This document shows, one piece after another, positions 1 to 7,715 of a DNA stretch of 64,000 nucleotides. This DNA comes from DATKCA01 sp035544675 (GTDB taxonomy: Bacteria; Acidobacteriota; Thermoanaerobaculia; Gp7-AA8): assembly GCA_035544675.1 (NCBI GenBank), contig DATKCA010000025.1, forward strand, positions 52,168 to 116,167, written 5' to 3'. Below the pieces are notes generated by a model. The model saw only the letters and a list, made by a program, of their open reading frames with translations, searched no databases and was not told the origin of the DNA. The stretch's first letter is position 1. Each line of letters begins with the position of its first letter. Position numbers and translations under genes: made by a program.

Positions 1-607
1 CGAGTCGAACCTGGAGAGCCTGGAGAATCTCAAGACCAACCTGCGCGTGAACCGCATCGATCCGGAAAAGGTAGCCCTCGTCTTCCAGTACAACAAGCGC
101 GACCTGCCGGAAGTCGATACCGTCGAGGAGTTGAACTCGTACCTGAACCCCGGCCATCTGCCGGCCGTCGAGGCGGTTGCCGTGCAGGGCACCGGCGTGA
201 CGGCGACGTTGCGCGCCGCCATCAGCAGGATCCTCGACAACCTCAAGAACAACGTGGACATCAGTCTGGCCGGGGAAGCGCCGCTGGCGGCGCCGGACAT
301 GACCGCGCGCTCGGGCGCGGCGGCGGGAAGCGGAAGGTTGTCGATGCGCGGTGGCGCGCCGGCCGCTCAGGCTCAGGGCCAGGGTCCCTCCGAAGAGGAT
401 CCGTTCGGAGCGGTCGCGGTGGCGGAGATCGAGTCTTCATCCGAGGAGCTCTTCTCCGCGAAGGGGATCGCGGACGTGGTGATGGATCGGGCCCAGCTCG
501 AGAGTCTGGTCGTGGCATCGCGCGAAGTCGTGAAGGCTCTCGAGGCGGCGCTGGCCCGGGCCAGGGAACAGGAGCGCGCGCTCGCCCAGAAGTTGCAGTC
601 GCAGTAG
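1..607 (+). CDS. MglA-like small GTPase, C-terminal part (partial)
   Basis: The reading frame is open from the left edge, so the N-terminus with the P-loop and switch regions lies outside the window. The visible part holds the G4 base-recognition motif in QYNKRDLPEVDT, which with the preceding helix ('ESLENLKTNL') matches MglA, the Ras-like GTPase of bacterial polarity and gliding systems. After the G domain comes a longer tail than in typical MglA (about 195 residues): a Ser/Gly/Ala/Gln-rich linker, an acidic stretch (EIESSSEELF), and a predicted coiled coil rich in Glu, Arg and Ala at the end. The tail may mediate partner binding (inference). No MglB (roadblock) gene follows. A GTG in frame at position 47 is not the real start, because the family motif continues upstream of it. 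Confidence 0.8.
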   Translation, partial: ESNLESLENLKTNLRVNRIDPEKVALVFQYNKRDLPEVDTVEELNSYLNPGHLPAVEAVAVQGTGVTATLRAAISRILDNLKNNVDISLAGEAPLAAPDMTARSGAAAGSGRLSMRGGAPAAQAQGQGPSEEDPFGAVAVAEIESSSEELFSAKGIADVVMDRAQLESLVVASREVVKALEAALARAREQERALAQKLQSQ

Positions 608-627
608 CCGGTGACGCACGACACTCG

Positions 628-1341
628 ATGACGTGGTACCAGGAGTGGTTCGGCGAGGAGTACCTCGAGCTCTACTCCTATCGCGACGAGACCGAAGCGA
701 AGAAGCAGGTCGCGTTCTTCAACAGGCAGTTCGGCTCGATCGGCGGGCCCGTTCTCGACCTGGCCTGCGGGATGGGCCGGCACATGCAGGAGCTCGCCGC
801 CGCCGGGTATCAAGGCGTCGGGTGCGACCTCTCCTGGGTCCTCCTCCGAACAGGGGAGATCGAATACGGCGCGATGCCTGTGGCGCGCGCGGACATGCGG
901 ATGCTTCCTTTCCGCGACGCGACGTTCCGCGGCCTGGTCAGCTTCTTCACGAGCTTCGGCTATTTCCCGACCGAGAGGGAGAATGCGCACGTGGTCAGCG
1001 AGATGTCGCGCGTGCTGGACGGCGGTGCGGCCTTTCTGTTCGACTATCTCAACGTTCATCGCGAGCTCGAGAAGATGGTCCAGCGCGAGACACGGCAGAC
1101 TCCTCTCGGCGAAGTGGCGATCGAGCGATGGTTCGACGGCTCCGACCGCTCCTTCAACAAACGGATCACGATCGGTGATAAACGCTATCTGGAACGTGTA
1201 CGCGGCTACGATCTCGACGAAATCGCGGTGATGTTCGCCTCATGCAATCTCTCGATTCGCCACGCATTCGGGAACTTCGACGGCTCGGAGTTCACCAGGA
1301 CTTCGCCGCGCCTCATCCTCGTGGGGAGCAAGAGCCGGTGA
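628..1341 (+). CDS. Class I SAM-dependent methyltransferase
   Basis: 237 residues with a clear Rossmann SAM-binding motif I (VLDLACGMGRHMQEL, near residue 50) followed by the acidic end of beta-2 (GVGCDLS) and motif II (ADMRMLPF). The rest fits the small-molecule Methyltransf_11/25 group. The substrate cannot be read from the sequence. The stop overlaps the GTG start of bshC (GTGA), so the two are probably translationally coupled. The position suggests a link to bacillithiol, but a bacillithiol-dependent role is only guilt by association; BshC itself needs no methyltransferase. The ATG start is the first possible one after a stop in frame. Confidence 0.75.
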   Translation: MTWYQEWFGEEYLELYSYRDETEAKKQVAFFNRQFGSIGGPVLDLACGMGRHMQELAAAGYQGVGCDLSWVLLRTGEIEYGAMPVARADMRMLPFRDATFRGLVSFFTSFGYFPTERENAHVVSEMSRVLDGGAAFLFDYLNVHRELEKMVQRETRQTPLGEVAIERWFDGSDRSFNKRITIGDKRYLERVRGYDLDEIAVMFASCNLSIRHAFGNFDGSEFTRTSPRLILVGSKSR

Positions 1342-2840
1342 CCGACCCGGCCTGTCTGAGCATCCCGCTCCAGGACTATCCGGGCATGAACCGGTTCGTC
1401 CTCGACTGGATGAGCGGTGACACACGGTTTCTGCGGCGGGATGAGCGGAGCGACGCGCGGGCCGCGCGGCGACGGCCGCCGCCCCACCTCGTCGACGCGC
1501 TCATCGCCTCCAATCGCCAGTGGGGACTCTTCGTCGACGAGCAGTTGCGCCGGTGGGGCCGCGGCCAGACCGTCACCCTGATTGCGGGCCAGCAGGTGGG
1601 CTTCGCCGGCGGTCCGCTCTACACGCTGGCCAAGCTGGCGTCGCTGCTCAAGATGAAGCGCGAGCTCGAGGCGGCCGGCACGCCGGCGACCGCGTTCTTC
1701 TGGATGGCCACCGAGGATCACGACTTCGAGGAGGTGGCGTCGCTGTCGCTGCCGATGAGGACCGGGCAGCTCGATCTCCTGCGCGTCCGCGCCTCGCTCT
1801 CCGTCGAATCGAGGGCCATGGTGGGCCCGCTGCCCGTCCCGGAGACGCTCATCGCCCAGTTCCTGACGGTGTTCGAGATGCCGCGACCGCAGTGGCTGCG
1901 CGAAGGCATCACGTTTCGCGACTCCTTCGCGGAGCTCATTGCCGCCGTGGCCGGTGACGAGATCGTGCTCGTGGACGCGCTTCTCCCCGAGCTCCGCCGG
2001 GCCGGCGCGCCGCTGCTGGAGTCGATCTTCGAGAAGTGGGACGAAATGCAGCGCGCGCTGCGCTACCGCTCGGGCGAGCTCGAGAACAGCGGATACGTTC
2101 CCCAGGTCGCCGCGCGCGATGACGGGATGTACACGCTGTTGTTCGAGATCGCCCACGGGGAGCGGACGATCCTCGACCGGCCGAAGTCGCTCGATCCCCA
2201 ACGCGTGTCCACGTCGGCGCTCACGCGCCCTCTCCTCCAGGATTTCGTGTTTCAGCCGGATGTCTTCCTCGGCGGGCCGGCCGAGGTGGCGTATTACGCC
2301 CAGCTCGCGCCGCTGCACGAGATGCTGTCCGTCCCCGTGCCCCGCGTCGGCCTGCGCGGTCACCTGCTCGTGGCGCCGCGGCGTCTCCTGCGCTTCATCG
2401 ACCGGCTCGCGATCAGGCCTTCGGAGATCTTCTCGTCCCCCGACGCGCTGCTGGCGGAACGGGAGCCGGAGGCGGTCGGCGAGATCCGCCGCCTCAGCGG
2501 GGAGATGCGCAGGGAGCTGATGGAGTACGTCTCGCGCATCGCCGATCTGGCACTCCCGGCCGATCACTCCCTGGCCCGGGCCATCAATCGTTCCGTCGGG
2601 CACCTCGAGTATCACGTGAACAAGCTCGCCGAGCGCGCGGTCAAGGGCGTAGCCCGGAAGGACCGCGAGCGGTACGCCGCGGCGCGCGATCTCGTGGCCA
2701 CGCTGTACCCCGACGGCCAGGTTCAGGACCGCATCGCGGCGTGGTTCCCGCTCTGGCACGAGCACGGGAGTCACCTGATGACGCGCTTCATCGACGAGGT
2801 GGAGCCCGATACCGCTTCATTCAAGGTGATTTCTTTATGA
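1338..2840 (+). CDS. bshC: BshC, bacillithiol synthesis cysteine-adding enzyme
   Basis: Last step of bacillithiol synthesis: joins cysteine to glucosaminyl-malate. About 500 residues, slightly shorter than B. subtilis BshC (about 540). Family signatures include the Rossmann-like segment GQQVGFAGGPLYTLAK and the following FFWMATEDHDFEEV, both hallmark BshC motifs, and a C-terminal coiled-coil region (about residues 370-450). The frame is open further upstream, but the GTG overlapping the methyltransferase stop (GTGA) gives the expected family N-terminus (LSIPLQDYPG). The end overlaps the bshB1 start by ATGA. Together with bshB1 and bshA it completes the pathway within 3.5 kb. Confidence 0.92.
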   Translation: MTDPACLSIPLQDYPGMNRFVLDWMSGDTRFLRRDERSDARAARRRPPPHLVDALIASNRQWGLFVDEQLRRWGRGQTVTLIAGQQVGFAGGPLYTLAKLASLLKMKRELEAAGTPATAFFWMATEDHDFEEVASLSLPMRTGQLDLLRVRASLSVESRAMVGPLPVPETLIAQFLTVFEMPRPQWLREGITFRDSFAELIAAVAGDEIVLVDALLPELRRAGAPLLESIFEKWDEMQRALRYRSGELENSGYVPQVAARDDGMYTLLFEIAHGERTILDRPKSLDPQRVSTSALTRPLLQDFVFQPDVFLGGPAEVAYYAQLAPLHEMLSVPVPRVGLRGHLLVAPRRLLRFIDRLAIRPSEIFSSPDALLAEREPEAVGEIRRLSGEMRRELMEYVSRIADLALPADHSLARAINRSVGHLEYHVNKLAERAVKGVARKDRERYAAARDLVATLYPDGQVQDRIAAWFPLWHEHGSHLMTRFIDEVEPDTASFKVISL

Positions 2841-3559
2841 GCGAACCGGTGGATCTGTTGTTTGTGGGCGCGCATCCGGACGACGTGGAGCTCGCCTGCG
2901 GCGGCACGGTCGCGCGCGCGGTGAAGTCCGGCCTGCGCGTCGGTGTGCTCGACCTCACCCGCGGCGAGATGGGCACTCGCGGCACTGCGCAGACACGCAA
3001 GCGCGAAGCCCAGACTTCCGCGCGGATCCTCGGCGCCGCCTTCCGCAAACAGCTCGACTTCGGCGACGGAAACCTGCGCACCGGCCGCGAGGAGGAGATG
3101 GAGCTCATCGAGCTCATTCGCGCCACGAGGCCGAAGCTCGTCTTCACTCCGCTTCCCGATGACCGGCATCCCGATCACACGCGCACCGGGAAGATCGTCA
3201 CCGAGGCCTCGTTTTATGCCGGGTTGAGACAGATCAGGACCGGCACCGCGGCACACCGCCCTCAAACGGTCGTCTATTACCTGCAGAACTATCAGTTTCC
3301 GCCGACATTCATCGTCGATGTCACGAGGAGCTGGGACACGAAGATGAAGGCGGTCCGGGCTTTCAAATCACAGTTCCACGATCCGAAATCGAAGGAGCCG
3401 CGAACGTTCATCTCCAATCCGGAGTTTCTGAAGGCGATCGATGCCCGGGGCCGTCACTTCGGCATCCTCATCGGAGCGACGTACGGCGAGGCTTACATCA
3501 CGAAACAGCCCCCGCGGCTGGATGACATGATCGCGGCATACGGGGGACGGGAGGTTTAG
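2837..3559 (+). CDS. bshB1: BshB1, GlcNAc-malate deacetylase (bacillithiol)
   Basis: Zinc-dependent deacetylase of the LmbE/PIG-L family that removes the acetyl group from N-acetylglucosaminyl-malate. 240 residues. The metal motif AHPDDVE sits near residue 13 and the second His motif in PDDRHPDHTRTG near residue 110; the C-terminal YGEAY(I) segment is typical of BshB1. The start at ATG overlapping the bshC stop (ATGA) is chosen over an open extension upstream, because it gives the canonical N-terminus (VDLLFVGAHPDD). The TAG stop lies inside the first unit of a period-7 repeat array that separates it from bshA. Confidence 0.93.
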   Translation: MSEPVDLLFVGAHPDDVELACGGTVARAVKSGLRVGVLDLTRGEMGTRGTAQTRKREAQTSARILGAAFRKQLDFGDGNLRTGREEEMELIELIRATRPKLVFTPLPDDRHPDHTRTGKIVTEASFYAGLRQIRTGTAAHRPQTVVYYLQNYQFPPTFIVDVTRSWDTKMKAVRAFKSQFHDPKSKEPRTFISNPEFLKAIDARGRHFGILIGATYGEAYITKQPPRLDDMIAAYGGREV

Positions 3560-3638
3560 TCGTTAGGCGTTAGTCGTTAGGCGTTAGGAAAGCTGTCGCG
3601 CGAAGTTCCTAAGGACTAAGGACTAAGGACTAAGGCCT
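3556..3638. repeat. Period-7 repeat array between bshB1 and bshA, inverted halves
   Basis: Left half: four perfect seven-base units TTAGTCG/TTAGGCG, ending TTAGGAA. Right half: four units CTAAGGA (the last CTAAGGC), preceded by TTC. The halves are inverted relative to each other around a 15-base spacer, with a perfect TTAGGAA/TTCCTAA stem at the centre, so the transcript could fold as a hairpin. The array starts in the bshB1 stop codon. The same CTAAGG/CCTTAG heptamer recurs at three other places in the window. Confidence 0.9.
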
Positions 3639-3644
3639 GAAGTA

Positions 3645-4766
3645 ATGCGAGTAGGAATCACGTGCTATCCAACATTCGGCGGGTCGGGCGTGGTGGCCAC
3701 CGAGCTCGGTCTGGCTCTGGCCAAGCAGGGCGATGAGGCGCACTTCATCAGCTACGCGCTGCCGTCGCGGCTGAACATCCTCCACGAGCGCGTGCACTTT
3801 CACGAAGTGACGGTGACCTCGTATCCGCTGTTCGACCCTTATCCGCCGTACACGCTGGCGCTGGCGACGAAGATGGCCGAGGTCGCGGCGTACGAGAAGC
3901 TCGACGTGCTGCACGTGCACTACGCGATCCCGCACGCCATCAGCGCCTACCTCGCCAAGCAGATCCTCGGCCACAACCGGATCAAAGTGATCACCACGCT
4001 GCACGGGACAGACATCACGCTCGTCGGACGCGACGCCAGCTACCTGCCGATCACCAAGTTCGGCATCGAGATCTCGGACGGCGTCACCGCCGTCTCGGAA
4101 TGGCTGAAGGACCAGACCTCGCGGAACTTCGACACGCAGAAGGACATCGAAGTGATTCCGAACTTCGTCGACCCCGATCGCTTCAAGCGTCATGAGAGCG
4201 CTTACTGCCACATGTTCGGCGGGACGGGCGAGAAAGTCCTCTGCCACGTCTCGAACTTCCGGCCGGTGAAGCGGATCATGGACGTCATCGAGATCTTCGA
4301 GAAGGTGGTGAAGGTCGTTCCCAGCCGCCTGCTGATGGTCGGCGATGGGCCGGAGCGGTCGAAGGCCGAGGCATACTGCCGCGAGCACGGCCTGCGCAAG
4401 AGCGTCTTTTTCCTCGGCAACGTCCCGAATCTCGAAGAGGTGATCGCGGCGAGCCATCTCTTCCTGCTGCCCTCGGAGACCGAGTCGTTCGGAATGGCGG
4501 CCCTGGAGGCGCTGGCGTCGGAAGTTCCGGTGATCGCGACGCGAACGGGGGGCCTGCCGGAGGTGGTCGCGGACGGCGAGACGGGATTCCTGCTGCCGGT
4601 CGGCGACGTGAACGCGATGGCCGCGCGCGCGATCGAGATCCTCTCTGACGACTCGCTCCAGCGGCGGATGGGCATGGCCGGCCGTGAGCTGGCGATCGAG
4701 CGCTTCGACGAGAACAAGATCGTGCCGCGGTATCGGAAGCTGTATCAGCGGGTTTTGAGCTCCTAG
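3645..4766 (+). CDS. bshA: BshA, GlcNAc-malate glycosyltransferase (bacillithiol)
   Basis: First step of bacillithiol synthesis: transfers GlcNAc from UDP-GlcNAc to L-malate. GT4 fold, 373 residues, close to B. subtilis BshA (about 377). The N-terminus carries the BshA-specific ITCYPTFGGSGVVATELG. The central HVHYAIPHAISAYLAK and TTLHGTDITLVG segments, and the C-terminal EX7E region around LPSETESFGMAALEALA, are also diagnostic. Unlike bshC-bshB1, it is separated from its partner genes by a repeat array and may have its own promoter. No strong Shine-Dalgarno is seen. Confidence 0.95.
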   Translation: MRVGITCYPTFGGSGVVATELGLALAKQGDEAHFISYALPSRLNILHERVHFHEVTVTSYPLFDPYPPYTLALATKMAEVAAYEKLDVLHVHYAIPHAISAYLAKQILGHNRIKVITTLHGTDITLVGRDASYLPITKFGIEISDGVTAVSEWLKDQTSRNFDTQKDIEVIPNFVDPDRFKRHESAYCHMFGGTGEKVLCHVSNFRPVKRIMDVIEIFEKVVKVVPSRLLMVGDGPERSKAEAYCREHGLRKSVFFLGNVPNLEEVIAASHLFLLPSETESFGMAALEALASEVPVIATRTGGLPEVVADGETGFLLPVGDVNAMAARAIEILSDDSLQRRMGMAGRELAIERFDENKIVPRYRKLYQRVLSS

Positions 4767-4778
4767 AGCTCAGGGTCT

Positions 4779-4813
4779 CCCGAGGCCCGAGGCCCGAGAC
4801 CCGAGACCCGAGG
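4779..4813. repeat. Five tandem CCCGAGR heptamers between convergent genes
   Basis: Five perfect seven-base units in a row (CCCGAGG, CCCGAGG, CCCGAGA, CCCGAGA, CCCGAGG) fill the short gap between the bshA stop and the transglycosylase stop, followed by a degenerate unit (CCCGCCT). Same period as the CTAAGG arrays but a different unit. Confidence 0.9.
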
Positions 4814-4820
4814 CCCGCCT

Positions 4821-7202
4821 TCAAGGCTCGATGCGGATCCCGCCGGCCGGCCCGCCCTGGCCGTAGATCTCGTTGTAGCGTTTGTAGCTGTTCATGACCT
4901 TGCGGACGTAGTGCTTCGTCTCGTCGAAGTTGATGGCCACGAAGAACCAGTCGTCGCCAGGCGCAGCGGCCAGGCGCGACCAGAGCGCGACCTGCTTCGG
5001 TCCGGCGTTGTATGCGGCCGCCGCTCGATAACGATTGCCGCCGAACTGCTGCGAGAGCTCGCTGACGTACTTTGCGCCCAGCCGGATGATCACGCGGGGG
5101 TCGTACAGGTCTTCCGCCGTGACGTCGACGAGGCCGACCTCGCGGCCGATCTCGCGCGCCGTGGTGATGATGAACTGAAGCAGGCCGCGCGCGGCTGCCT
5201 GCGACTTTGCGCGCGGATTGAACCGCGACTCCTCGCGCATGATCGACAGGACCAGGGTGGGGTCGGCGTCGTACCGCTCCGCGTCCGAGACGATGTACGA
5301 CAGGAAGTAGCGTGGATAAAGAAGCTGGCGGACGCTCATCGGCAGCAGGTCGGGAACGTAGTCGGCCGGCACCGACCTCATGAGAATCTCGATGGCGCGA
5401 ATCGACTCCCTCGAGGCGCTGCCGCGATTCAGGGCGATCGCCTGGGTCAGGGCCGAGCGCGGCTCGTTCAAGGGGAACTTCTGGCGAATCTCATCCACGG
5501 CCTCGTCATGGAGACCCATGGCCATGAGGATCGTGGCGCGGTCGGCATCCTCGGGCAGCGGGAAGCGCGGCAGCGGCTGTGGCTGAAGCTCCAGGATGGC
5601 GCGGTACTCCGGCAGCTCGCGGTAGATCGCGGCGAGACGTTGCAGCTCGCCGGCGCGATTGCTCGATGACAGGAGGATGCGATCGGTCTCGACGTCCTTC
5701 GCTTCACCGAATCTCTTCGACGCCATGAGACTGGTCACCTGCGCTTCTCTCGACTGCAACTCCTGGGTGAGGCGCGCTGCAAGCGGCGGGGAGTCCAGCC
5801 GCTCCCGCGCAAAATACGCGTAGTGCGCCGGCGCGCTGGACCGCAGCACGGTGAGATACGACGCGAATGCGGCTCTGGCATCGCTCGCCTCGAGCGCTCG
5901 CGCCTTCCAGTACGCGAACTCGGGCCGGTCGTAATCATTGAGGAGCCCCGCCGGAACCGTGTTCAGGACCGAGACGGCGGCCGCACCGTTCCCCGCGGCG
6001 AGCATTCCCACGGCGTAGGCGAGGGATCCCTCGACGAGGGCGCGGTCGGAGGGTGCGATCCTGCGGAGCAGCACCACATCCGTGGCGGCCTCGCTGAGGC
6101 GCCCGGCTTTGACACGGGTGCGGATGCGCTGGGTGAGAGCGGTCGTGGTCTGCGGAAACGTCCCGGGGATGGCGATCGTCGCGGTCATCAGACGTTCGGC
6201 GCCGGCATCGTCGCCGAGAAGCTGCGCCGCGCGAGCGGCATGCCACAGAAACATGGCCTTCCACTTCGGATCGGAGGTGGAGTTGGCGCCTCGCATGTAC
6301 GCCTCGCCGGCGGCGGTGAAGTCCTCGCGGCCGAAGTGACTCCGTCCCAGGGCGTACTGCAGCTCATCGCGCCGGGCGGGAAGGTTCGGGATGGCCGAGG
6401 CGATGAAGGCGGCGGCGCGATCGAAGTGCCGGTGCTGCTGCATGGTCTCGCCGAAGAGGGCGCGCTGCTGCGGCGTCATCGTGCGCACGATCTCGGGCCG
6501 GTCGAGAGCGCGGGCCACGCGATCGGCCGCATCGTCTGTAATGGACGCGCCCAGCACCGCCAGGCCGGCCGTGAACGCGGCGGGAAGCTCGCCGCGGCGC
6601 ACCAGGACTTCGACCATCAGGGCGTCGAGGTCGCGGCTCGGCCCGGCCCTGGCGATGAAGCTGGCCAGCCTGTCCTTGTCGTTGACCGCCGCGAGAAGGG
6701 CGGCCTCCTCATCGATGGCCTCGTCGCGGTACATCGAGCCGTCACTCTCGAAGATCACTGCCTGCCGCACAGTGCTCGCCGCCCGGTCGTTGTTCCGGGC
6801 TGCATGAATGGCGGCCTGGTGATACAGCGCCAGGGAGCGAAACGGGCTCCCGGCGTCGAGGAAGGGGCGGAGAGCGGCTTCGGCGTCGTCGAGCTCGTTC
6901 TCCTCGAGCAAAGCGCGCCCGTGCAGGTAGCCGAGCGACAGGCGGGCATACTGCTGCGGCTGCGTGGTCCTGATCTGGTCCAGCAGCGCGGCGAGATCCT
7001 CCGCATTCAGTGCGGCGAACGTTTCGCTCCACTGGTCGAGGGGCGGGACTGTCCGCGGTGGCTCCGTTCGCGTTTCCGCCGGCGCGACACGAAACAGACG
7101 GTGCCGCTGAAGGCGCTGCCTGGAAAGAATCACGGCGAAAACGACGATTGCCAGCAGGACCGCGGAGGCCGCTGCGAGTGTGACGAGTTTTCGTTTTGTC
7201 AA
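4821..7202 (-). CDS. slt: Soluble-lytic-transglycosylase-like murein hydrolase, membrane anchored
   Basis: Cleaves the MurNAc-GlcNAc bond of peptidoglycan to 1,6-anhydro products, in the periplasm. About 793 residues: an N-terminal membrane anchor (residues about 6-26), a long alpha-helical superhelix of TPR-like repeats (about 60-600), and a C-terminal SLT/GH23 domain (about 640-790). The catalytic Glu lies in MREESRFNP; RGLLQF and AAAYNAGP are family motifs. The start is inferred as TTG overlapping the stop of the upstream gene (TTGA), because this puts the membrane anchor at residue 6; the frame is open further upstream only through that gene. Convergent with bshA. Confidence 0.88.
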   Translation of the reverse strand: MTKRKLVTLAAASAVLLAIVVFAVILSRQRLQRHRLFRVAPAETRTEPPRTVPPLDQWSETFAALNAEDLAALLDQIRTTQPQQYARLSLGYLHGRALLEENELDDAEAALRPFLDAGSPFRSLALYHQAAIHAARNNDRAASTVRQAVIFESDGSMYRDEAIDEEAALLAAVNDKDRLASFIARAGPSRDLDALMVEVLVRRGELPAAFTAGLAVLGASITDDAADRVARALDRPEIVRTMTPQQRALFGETMQQHRHFDRAAAFIASAIPNLPARRDELQYALGRSHFGREDFTAAGEAYMRGANSTSDPKWKAMFLWHAARAAQLLGDDAGAERLMTATIAIPGTFPQTTTALTQRIRTRVKAGRLSEAATDVVLLRRIAPSDRALVEGSLAYAVGMLAAGNGAAAVSVLNTVPAGLLNDYDRPEFAYWKARALEASDARAAFASYLTVLRSSAPAHYAYFARERLDSPPLAARLTQELQSREAQVTSLMASKRFGEAKDVETDRILLSSSNRAGELQRLAAIYRELPEYRAILELQPQPLPRFPLPEDADRATILMAMGLHDEAVDEIRQKFPLNEPRSALTQAIALNRGSASRESIRAIEILMRSVPADYVPDLLPMSVRQLLYPRYFLSYIVSDAERYDADPTLVLSIMREESRFNPRAKSQAAARGLLQFIITTAREIGREVGLVDVTAEDLYDPRVIIRLGAKYVSELSQQFGGNRYRAAAAYNAGPKQVALWSRLAAAPGDDWFFVAINFDETKHYVRKVMNSYKRYNEIYGQGGPAGGIRIEP

Positions 7203-7654
7203 GAATCGTCGCGGGCGAGCGTCCCGCTCAGAATGGCCTGCGGGGCCCGCCTCAGGATCTCGGCCCGTGCAATCGCGTAGCCAAGGATGGCGTCCACGAG
7301 CATCCGCCGGCCGTCGCGCGAGAGGAGGATCAGCACTCTCTGGCGCACTTCCCGGATCTCGATGATGTCCTCCCACCGCATCCACCGCCCCCGCCTGCCG
7401 AACAGCGACAGAAGCCGGTTCTCGTACATCACGCCCTGCTCGCTGAAGTAGATGTGGTCGCCGTACTGGATGACCGCCGCGGCGAGAGTGCCGAGGAACA
7501 GCAGGACCAGGCCGATGATGGGGAGGGGACGGATGTCGCCCGCGTTGTCGGCCAGGTAGGTGAAGAAGAGAGCCGCGGAGCCAAACGCCGCGGCACAGGA
7601 GACCAGCCTGGCGATGGGAGGCCGGTCGAACTTGAGGATCGTGTTTCTCTCCAT
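7199..7654 (-). CDS. Small membrane protein with PH-like domain, function unknown
   Basis: 151 residues: a short N-terminal segment, two hydrophobic helices (about 15-35 and 45-62), then a beta-rich domain (IYFSEQGVMYENRLLS ... WMRWEDIIEI) that resembles bacterial PH domains of the DUF304/YdbS type. Its stop overlaps the TTG start of the lytic transglycosylase, which implies coupled translation and perhaps a joint role at the envelope (inference). Divergent from proS, with 61 bases between. Confidence 0.6.
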   Translation of the reverse strand: MERNTILKFDRPPIARLVSCAAAFGSAALFFTYLADNAGDIRPLPIIGLVLLFLGTLAAAVIQYGDHIYFSEQGVMYENRLLSLFGRRGRWMRWEDIIEIREVRQRVLILLSRDGRRMLVDAILGYAIARAEILRRAPQAILSGTLARDDS

Positions 7655-7715
7655 TCAGTGCGGAACGTTACAACGGCGAGCGGCAGTGTAGAATGCCGCG
7701 TTTTTCGGACCCGCT

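Noticed and set aside
3556..3638. Heptamer arrays as CRISPR
   Set aside because: Units are 7 bases without spacers, have inverted halves, and there are no cas genes in the window.
5823..7280. 485-codon open frame on the + strand opposite the lytic transglycosylase
   Set aside because: Antisense of a gene with SLT domain and TPR superhelix; sequence is arginine/glycine-rich with no domain.
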